Assembly: GCA_900548195.1 (NCBI GenBank)
Contig: URJQ01000057.1
Span: forward strand, 1-18,328
Source of the DNA: an uncultured Prevotella sp.
GTDB lineage: Bacteria; Bacteroidota; Bacteroidia; Bacteroidales; Bacteroidaceae
Reading direction: 5' to 3'
DNA: 18,328 bases
Shown: positions 12,788 through 18,328 of the stretch, one piece after another
Layout: each line of letters opens with the position of its first letter
How positions within the stretch are numbered: the first letter of the stretch is position 1
The notes under the pieces: generated by a model
What the model saw: the letters and a program-made list of their open reading frames with translations, nothing else
What the model was told of the DNA's origin: nothing
Databases searched by the model: none
Made by a program: the position numbers and the translations under genes

Positions 12788-14359
12788 TTACTTTTTAGTT
12801 GTTACACCTACTCGTTTTTCCCCCAGAGGGTTTTGTTCGAGTCTTATATTCTTTTCTATTGCCACGTCAGGGATAGGCACTGTGTAGAGTGGATCCTTCT
12901 CCTTGAGGGTATAAGTGGTCACTGTGTTCTTGGAATCATACCAGATATGCTTTATCTCCGGCATTCCCCAACGGCGCAAGTCATACCATCGCTGGCTCTC
13001 GAAACATAGTTCGCGCCTACGTTCATTGTGGATAAACTCCACCAGTTTGTCAGCCTCTGTGATGTTTATTGCCTTGTAATCATCTGGAGCAAATCTCTTC
13101 TGACGGAGATTATTGAGCGCATTGAGTGAGAGTTGGAGATGGTCTGTACCGCCTGTTGTCTTATAGAGCATTGCCTCTGCTTCCATATAGTTGAGGTAAG
13201 CCTCTGACAGGCGCATACTTCTGCCGAATACTCCAGTGCCTCCTGTAGGACGGTAAGCATTGTTTACATTGAGCTTTCCGATAGCCAGAGGAATAGTGTC
13301 ATTATATCCGAAAGGCTTTCTTACGATGTAACGCTCGTATCGGAGGTCAGTTGGCTCGTATGAATCGAGAAGGTCCTGCGAAGCCTGGAAATATGTATGA
13401 CTGGCTGCTCCGGAACTGTTCTCCGTGGCATAGCTCTCCACCCATCCTGCCCAGTCGCTTACCTGACCGTATGGCCAGATTACTTCTGGCGAACTGGCAA
13501 ATGAATGATAGTTTATGTAAGTACGTGTGGTGCGACCGTTTTCTGTGGTTTCGGTTGGCACGGTGTTGAGGTCAAGGAGCTGGAACTTGGTGTTGTCCAT
13601 CACCTTCTTTGCATAAATGGCAGCCTCTTCCCATTTCTCCATATATAGATATGTACGTGAGAGAAGCAGTTGAACCATCGGCAAACTGGTGCGATAGTTG
13701 GTCTTCCACTGGCTTGCCACAGGCAGACGCTCATAGAGTTTCTCTGCCTGAAGAAGGTCTTTGACTATCTGGTCATACACGTCCTTCACCTTGCTTCGGG
13801 TCAGAAGGTTCTCCTCCACTCCACTGCGGAGCTTCAATGGCACGCCGAGAGCATCTGGATTATAATTGTATGGCTGTCCGAAGATATTGACAAGGTTGAA
13901 ATAATAGAATCCACGCAGTGCGTAAGCCTGTGCCTGAACATTATTCATGTCATCGTCAGAACCTGTCACGGTGTCGATATAATCGAGCACTGCATTGACG
14001 CCCTTCAGCTTTCTGTAGTACGTATAGTACATATCATTGCGGGTGACGCCTGCCGTCTTCATGATTTCAAACATATCAGGCTGCCAGGTATATGATGCCA
14101 GGAAAATGTTTTCATCATAGTTATCATCAGGCTCCTGCCATGCTGCCGCTGTGACATCATCGTCCATCATGGTGAGGAAATAATTGAATCCTCCCATATC
14201 ATTACGTGGGTATGCTTCACCGAGGAGTATCTCATTGAGTGAAGTGACATCCTTTGGGACAAACTCACTCTGGGATTTCGGGTCAAGGAAATCTCCGCAA
14301 CTGGTCAGTAATAATGCCGCCCCAAGGACTCCGGTTATGCTGTTGATATATTTATTCAT
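12788..14359 (-). CDS. SusD/RagB-family nutrient-binding lipoprotein
   Basis: This 523-residue surface lipoprotein has lipobox LTSC (Cys21) followed by GDFLDPKSQSEF, a typical SusD start. SusD proteins form a lid on their SusC barrel and present the ligand. The middle holds the TPR-like helices (ALRGFYYFNLVNIFGQPY; KVMDNTKFQLL), and the C-terminal SusD domain has FIHNERRRELCFESQRWYDL. The length is normal for the family. It follows susC after 66 bp and precedes the Gly-Thr lipoprotein by 5 bp. The ligand cannot be told from sequence; the absence of glycoside hydrolases in the operon leaves peptides open as well as glycans. Confidence 0.95.
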   Translation of the reverse strand: MNKYINSITGVLGAALLLTSCGDFLDPKSQSEFVPKDVTSLNEILLGEAYPRNDMGGFNYFLTMMDDDVTAAAWQEPDDNYDENIFLASYTWQPDMFEIMKTAGVTRNDMYYTYYRKLKGVNAVLDYIDTVTGSDDDMNNVQAQAYALRGFYYFNLVNIFGQPYNYNPDALGVPLKLRSGVEENLLTRSKVKDVYDQIVKDLLQAEKLYERLPVASQWKTNYRTSLPMVQLLLSRTYLYMEKWEEAAIYAKKVMDNTKFQLLDLNTVPTETTENGRTTRTYINYHSFASSPEVIWPYGQVSDWAGWVESYATENSSGAASHTYFQASQDLLDSYEPTDLRYERYIVRKPFGYNDTIPLAIGKLNVNNAYRPTGGTGVFGRSMRLSEAYLNYMEAEAMLYKTTGGTDHLQLSLNALNNLRQKRFAPDDYKAINITEADKLVEFIHNERRRELCFESQRWYDLRRWGMPEIKHIWYDSKNTVTTYTLKEKDPLYTVPIPDVAIEKNIRLEQNPLGEKRVGVTTKK

Positions 14360-14425
14360 ATTCTTTTTCTTTTTTATAAGTAGTTGTTCAAGATATTGAT
14401 TGATATATTGATTTGCTACTTTGGT

Positions 14426-17400
14426 TTAGAAAGAAGCACTCAGACCGAAAGAGAATATTCTTGGCTGAATACTGTTGCCTAACTCTGGATCGAAGCCATT
14501 CCACTTCTTGCTGGCAATGACAAAGAGATTGTTTGTATTGCCGCTGACGGAGATACTTGTGGCATGGAGCTTCTGACATATTGCCTTCGGCAGATAATAT
14601 GAGAATGACAACTGCGTGCAGCGCAGGAACGAACCGCTGACTATTCTCGCTGTGGAGTTCGACCACATGGAGTAACGGTCAGTGAAGAGTCCGTCCGGCG
14701 TGTAGAGATTGAGGATATCCACCACCGAAGTGTAGAGTCCCGGGATATTGGTGTGGGCTTCGTCGCCTGGCTGCTTCCATCTCTCTGTCAGTTCCTTTGA
14801 CAGATTGCTGAGCGGACTCGGCATCTTGCCGCTGGTGAATGCTGAGTATGGGTTAGGAAGGCGCTTCTTTGAGCCGAGGATAAGGGCGAAGCTTGCGCTC
14901 AACTGCAGATCCTTCCAGCGCACGCGCGGATTGATACCACCGGTGAAGTAAGGCTCCGTCTGACCTGAATAGACGAGAAAGGTAGTAGGGTCGATTGACT
15001 TGTCTTCACTCACCTTCTCCACAGTGGCATTGTTAAACATAGGGAGACCTGTCTCATGATCCAGTCCTATGAAGTCATACGACCAGAAAGCATTGAGAGG
15101 ATAGCCCTTCTTGAGCGGACGGCTGCTGTTGCCGGAGATGAAATCACGATGCGTCAACTCGTCTGCACGCGCTGTTCGGTCATCGGTCTCCGTCTTGTTC
15201 CAGTTCTTGGAAGCATTGAAGCCGATGTTCACCGTGAGGTCCTTGGTCTTTACTGGAGTGATATTCAGGGTATATTCCAGTCCGTGATTGTAGATGATAC
15301 CACCATTGAGCTTGAGTGTTCCCATGCCGTATTCTTCTGCCACGTCCTGTTCGATGACTGCATTAGAGCGACGTCCATAGTATTCGAGGCTCATTGAAAT
15401 GCCATTAAACACCTGCATATCCATACCAAGGTTCCATGTGCGGGTGCGTTCCCACTTGAGGTATGGGTTTGGAAGGCTGGAGATAGTGGTGTAATATTCA
15501 TTATATCCTGCGAGGATGCCGCCATACTGCGCAATGAGGTCTGGGCTTACTGAGTTGACTACGTTACCCTGTATGCCGTAAGTAGCACGGAGATTCAGTT
15601 GATTGAGCCATTTCACGTGGTCCTTGATAAATTTCTCCTCTGCTATCTTCCATGAGATTCCGAATGAATATGTAGGGTCAAACTGCTTGTTGACATCCTG
15701 TCCGAAACGGTTTGAAGCATCTGAACGGATATTCATATTCACCACGTATCTGTTCATCAGTGAGTAAGCGAAGGTGCCAAAGAATGACATATAGTTGGAT
15801 GTAGTGTTGGTGCTGCTCCATCCTCCCTCAAAGAGTTGTCTGAGAGCGCCCCATCCTATGCTCTGTGCACCGCCGATTGGTGTGACATCTTCTGGCAATG
15901 ATGGTGAGACAAGGCTCTCGCCTCGCTCTGGCACAAAGCCCCATACATTGTTTGCCTTGCCCTTGCTCTTGGATGATCTCACCTCCATACCGAGCATCAT
16001 ATTAAATCTGTGTATCTCATTGAAGGTCTTGGAAGCCACGAGCTTATGCTGCATATTGAGAGAGAGCATAGAGGAATTGTTTGTGGTCAACTGTCCTCCA
16101 AATGGCAACAAAGCAGCCTTGAAGAGGTCACTGCCTGGCTCTGCTCCGCCTACTGGATAGCCGCGATAGAGCATTTCGATGGTGGAAGTGCGCTCTCCGA
16201 GGAAACTCTCCATGTCATTGGTGCTCTGCGAGAGTGAACCTACAAGCTGATAATTCAGCCAATCCAATATCTTATAGTCGATATTTGCAGAGGCATTGAA
16301 TGTGCTGGCCTTGTTCTTGCTGTAACTGTTGTCCATCTCATTGAGCACGTTATAGCCATACATATTGTTGGAACCCAATGATTTGTTGAGCTGATAGGTG
16401 TAGTATTGCTTATAGAATACGCGGTCACCATTCTCATCATAGCAAGGCACGGCACGGCTTGTAGCCAGAGCGTATGACTGCGGACTTACGCCACGATAGC
16501 CCTTGCTGTTACGAATGCTGCCATTGATGCTGAATGAGCCACGGAGACGCTTATTAAACTGCACTCCGATATTCAGGCGAGTGGTAAACTGATCCTGGTC
16601 ATTTCCCTTCTCAGTGCCCTTGCTGTCCTGATAGCCGAATGAAGCATTGTAAGTGACTTTCTCCGTTCCTCCCGCTATGCTGAGATTATGATTCTGGCTG
16701 AATGAGTTACGACACAGTATCTTGAGCCAGTCTGTATTGACGGTCTCAAGACGCTCCATCTGCTTCATGAAGTCTGCTTCTGAAATCTGGTTTTTGTTAA
16801 ACATATTCATCAATCCCTCGTAAGTGTAAATCTGAGGGAGAGGGTCACCCTGGTAACGTACTCCTGCATCGTAGGCTTCCTTACTAAACTGTATTCGCTC
16901 CTTGGAGTTCATGAAGTCAAACAACTGATATGTAGGGCGCACGCTGACAGAGAGATTGGTGGAATAACGTATGCTCATACGCTCCGCCTTGCCCTTCTTG
17001 GTAGTGATGACGATGACGCCATTGGAAGCCTTAGAGCCATAAATGGCTGTAGCAGAAGCATCCTTGAGCACCGTGATGGTCTCGATGTCCTGCGGATTGA
17101 GCCACGACACCTGACTGCCGATAAGCTCCTTCATGTCTGTGGTCATCGCCGCACTGGCATCGATGGAGATAGGGTCATCCTGTATGACACCATCTACTAC
17201 CCATAGCGGGTCTGTATTACCGAGAATAGTAGAGCGACCACGAATGGAAATCTTCGGTGCTTGTCCGACACGGCTTGATGAATTGACTACCATCAGTCCG
17301 GCTATCTTGCCCTGAAGCATCTGGTCGATAGACTGGTAAGCAGGCATGAGGACATCCTCAGCTTTCACAGTGGAGAAAGCGCCTACCATATCTTTACGTG

Positions 17401-17830
17401 GCAGACGACCATAACCTGTCTCTACAATTTCCACCTCATCAAGGGTGTTTTCATCCGACTCCATGGCGATGCGCATTCCGTTGCTGTTCTCATGGAAACG
17501 AACGGATTTCTTCTTCATTCCCACGAAATTAAAGTCGAGATAGTAAGTCTTGTCGGTAGCAAAGTCTGGAATGGCAAGTGAGAAGCGTCCATTCTTGTCT
17601 GTAGTTGTGCCGATTTTAGTTCCCCTCACTTTCACTGTGGCGCCCGGCAATGGTTCGCCAATATCATCTACCACCTGTCCTTTTGCCACTACACCCGCCT
17701 TTCGCGTCTGCATGGTAGATTGGGTACTCTTAACGTTGTTTTGAGCTGAACAGGTCAGCGTGCCTCCGCAAAATAGGGAGAGGCAAAGCAATGACGCCTT
17801 CAAAACATAGGTTTTCCTTTGATTATTCAT
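14426..17830 (-). CDS. SusC/RagA-family TonB-dependent transporter
   Basis: This 1134-residue outer-membrane transporter has a signal peptide (to about CSAQ, residue 30). An N-terminal carboxypeptidase-regulatory-like domain (48-124, KGQVVDDIGEPLPGATVKVRG) is followed by a TonB-box-like LDEVEIVETGYG (130-141), the plug (about 145-290, with the SusC signature IRGRSTILGNTDPLWVVDG and KDASATAIYGSKASNGVI), and the beta-barrel to the C-terminal RIFSFGLSASF. There is no N-terminal signalling (STN) domain, so it should not itself signal to an anti-sigma factor. It starts the operon, from a TTTG-N19-TACCTTTG promoter about 105 bp upstream and a strong Shine-Dalgarno. No local regulator (ECF sigma, hybrid two-component) lies in the window. 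Confidence 0.96.
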   Translation of the reverse strand: MNNQRKTYVLKASLLCLSLFCGGTLTCSAQNNVKSTQSTMQTRKAGVVAKGQVVDDIGEPLPGATVKVRGTKIGTTTDKNGRFSLAIPDFATDKTYYLDFNFVGMKKKSVRFHENSNGMRIAMESDENTLDEVEIVETGYGRLPRKDMVGAFSTVKAEDVLMPAYQSIDQMLQGKIAGLMVVNSSSRVGQAPKISIRGRSTILGNTDPLWVVDGVIQDDPISIDASAAMTTDMKELIGSQVSWLNPQDIETITVLKDASATAIYGSKASNGVIVITTKKGKAERMSIRYSTNLSVSVRPTYQLFDFMNSKERIQFSKEAYDAGVRYQGDPLPQIYTYEGLMNMFNKNQISEADFMKQMERLETVNTDWLKILCRNSFSQNHNLSIAGGTEKVTYNASFGYQDSKGTEKGNDQDQFTTRLNIGVQFNKRLRGSFSINGSIRNSKGYRGVSPQSYALATSRAVPCYDENGDRVFYKQYYTYQLNKSLGSNNMYGYNVLNEMDNSYSKNKASTFNASANIDYKILDWLNYQLVGSLSQSTNDMESFLGERTSTIEMLYRGYPVGGAEPGSDLFKAALLPFGGQLTTNNSSMLSLNMQHKLVASKTFNEIHRFNMMLGMEVRSSKSKGKANNVWGFVPERGESLVSPSLPEDVTPIGGAQSIGWGALRQLFEGGWSSTNTTSNYMSFFGTFAYSLMNRYVVNMNIRSDASNRFGQDVNKQFDPTYSFGISWKIAEEKFIKDHVKWLNQLNLRATYGIQGNVVNSVSPDLIAQYGGILAGYNEYYTTISSLPNPYLKWERTRTWNLGMDMQVFNGISMSLEYYGRRSNAVIEQDVAEEYGMGTLKLNGGIIYNHGLEYTLNITPVKTKDLTVNIGFNASKNWNKTETDDRTARADELTHRDFISGNSSRPLKKGYPLNAFWSYDFIGLDHETGLPMFNNATVEKVSEDKSIDPTTFLVYSGQTEPYFTGGINPRVRWKDLQLSASFALILGSKKRLPNPYSAFTSGKMPSPLSNLSKELTERWKQPGDEAHTNIPGLYTSVVDILNLYTPDGLFTDRYSMWSNSTARIVSGSFLRCTQLSFSYYLPKAICQKLHATSISVSGNTNNLFVIASKKWNGFDPELGNSIQPRIFSFGLSASF

Positions 17831-17839
17831 ATTGATAAC

Positions 17840-17846
17840 CCTCCTT
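17840..17846 (-). promoter_or_regulatory. Strong Shine-Dalgarno of the susC-like gene
   Basis: AAGGAGG lies 9 nt before the ATG at 17830. Bacteroidota genes seldom carry an SD and mostly have A-rich leaders, as do the SusD and porE starts here. It fixes the start codon of the transporter. Confidence 0.75.
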
Positions 17847-17935
17847 TATATATATAATGTGTAATTATTTACAAATTGTGTTGTTATTCCTGGGGTCTTC
17901 TTACCTAATAAAACTATTTCAAGTCTTTTCGTTTA

Positions 17936-17966
17936 CAAAGGTAATATAATTTGTTAAAGAACCAAA
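17936..17966 (-). promoter_or_regulatory. Bacteroides-type promoter of the SusCD operon
   Basis: On the minus strand, -33 box TTTG (17963-17966), spacer of 19 bp, and -7 box TACCTTTG (17936-17943) match the consensus. The predicted transcript would have a leader of about 100 nt before the ATG at 17830, AT-rich with no clear long stem. Confidence 0.8.
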
Positions 17967-18071
17967 ACTTTTTACTACTTTTATTCAAAATTCTTCAATT
18001 TGTCGGAAAAACGATGGTAACCTCCTATTCCTTATTTCCTATTAACTTACAATTGCGTCAGCGCGGTTCTT

Positions 18072-18187
18072 AAATGAAGAATGAAGAATTCGGATTACGT
18101 TCTTCGGCTTGCGGCTTCTCATAGAGCCACACTCAAGAGTACAAGACTAACTCATATTCTTCATTCTTCATTTAGAACACTTTTCAC
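18072..18187. repeat. ATGAAGAAT-TIR element, copy R3 (most complete)
   Basis: AAATGAAGAATGAAGAAT (18072-18089) and its perfect complement (18156-18173) bound a 102-bp element. The core carries CGGATTACGTTCTTCG and ACAAGACTAACTC, shared with R1 and R2. The right end continues through AGAACACTTTTCAC to 18187, giving 25 bases (18163-18187) identical in inverse to the left end of R2. Its minus strand opens MKNEEYELV but stops soon, and the copies do not share a reading frame, so it is non-coding. It is shaped like a MITE. Confidence 0.75.
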
Positions 18188-18206
18188 TATTCACTGAAAG
18201 AAGAAA

Positions 18207-18260
18207 GCTCGCTCGCCATGTTCAAATCTATCACGGATAACGGATTTAAGCGGATTTTAT
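18207..18260 (+). repeat. GCTCGCTCGCC / CGGAT-rich block, copy 2
   Basis: GCTCGCTCGCCATGTTCAAA and then CACGGATAACGGATTTAAGC repeat, in direct orientation and shorter, the block at 66-160. Nothing coding is visible. Confidence 0.55.
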
Positions 18261-18274
18261 CAGGTGGTGGAGTT

Positions 18275-18328
18275 CTGTCTGGAAGACAGTACCGAGCGTA
18301 GCGAGAGTAACCCGGGACGAAGTCTCGG
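18275..18328 (+). repeat. Double-hairpin repeat element, copy C (cut by window end)
   Basis: H1 is at 18275-18289 (CTGTCT, GGA, AGACAG). The linker is TACCGAGCGTAGCGAGAG, and H2 runs from 18311 (CCCGGGAC, GAA, GTCTCGG) and is one base short at the window edge. Apart from GCGTAGC in place of GCGAAGC, it is the inverse of copy A at the other end of the window. Confidence 0.8.

Overview
This window looks like a chromosomal segment of a Bacteroidota organism, most likely Prevotella or a close relative. The grounds are a SusC/SusD pair, a PorE-like type IX secretion component, a PL10-type pectate lyase, MG2/plug outer-membrane proteins, two promoters of the Bacteroides form TTTG-N19-TAnnTTTG, and mostly A-rich leaders without Shine-Dalgarno motifs. 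Genus is an inference. The window begins and ends inside copies of the same short hairpin repeat, in opposite orientation. This is what a short-read contig broken at a dispersed repeat would look like.

Layout, left to right. 1-238: hairpin repeat, a CGGAT-rich block, and the leader of the only rightward gene. 239-1108 (+): an orphan kinase-fold protein resembling the kinase domain of 'polyvalent' proteins of phages and conjugative elements. 1109-1405: two repeat families and a possible terminator. Everything after this is on the minus strand. Read in the direction of transcription (right to left): a SusC-type TonB-dependent transporter (17830-14426), its SusD-like lipoprotein (14359-12788), a lipoprotein resembling the Mx1-type putative zinc peptidases but carrying a 130-residue Gly-Thr repeat and no HExxH (12782-11445), a secreted thioredoxin-fold protein (11351-10275), a PL10-type pectate lyase with its own promoter (10020-8170), a large MG2/carboxypeptidase-regulatory/plug-like exported protein (7799-5061), a PorE-like OmpA lipoprotein (4940-2856), and an RsmF-like RNA m5C methyltransferase (2746-1406).

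How the genes fit together. SusC, SusD, the Gly-Thr lipoprotein and probably the thioredoxin-fold protein form one operon, starting at a clear promoter at 17936-17966 and an unusually good Shine-Dalgarno for susC. The set has no glycoside hydrolase. Together with the Mx1-like lipoprotein this suggests peptide or protein uptake as much as glycan uptake; that is inference. The pectate lyase next door has a second promoter with the same 11-base -7 region. PorE belongs to the type IX secretion machinery, which could export proteins such as the pectate lyase.

The intergenic regions are crowded with small non-coding repeats of at least four families: a double-hairpin element whose stem shows compensatory changes between copies; an approximately 100 bp element with 18-bp perfect terminal inverted repeats; a GTTGTTTTGTTG-type inverted element; and a GGTTGtCGGTTG-type inverted repeat. 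Several touch gene boundaries. The most interesting features are the Gly-Thr lipoprotein without a zinc site, the covarying hairpin repeat, the orphan kinase, and the hairpin nested in a direct repeat before porE. I see no tRNA, rRNA, CRISPR array, transposase, integrase or obvious defence system.
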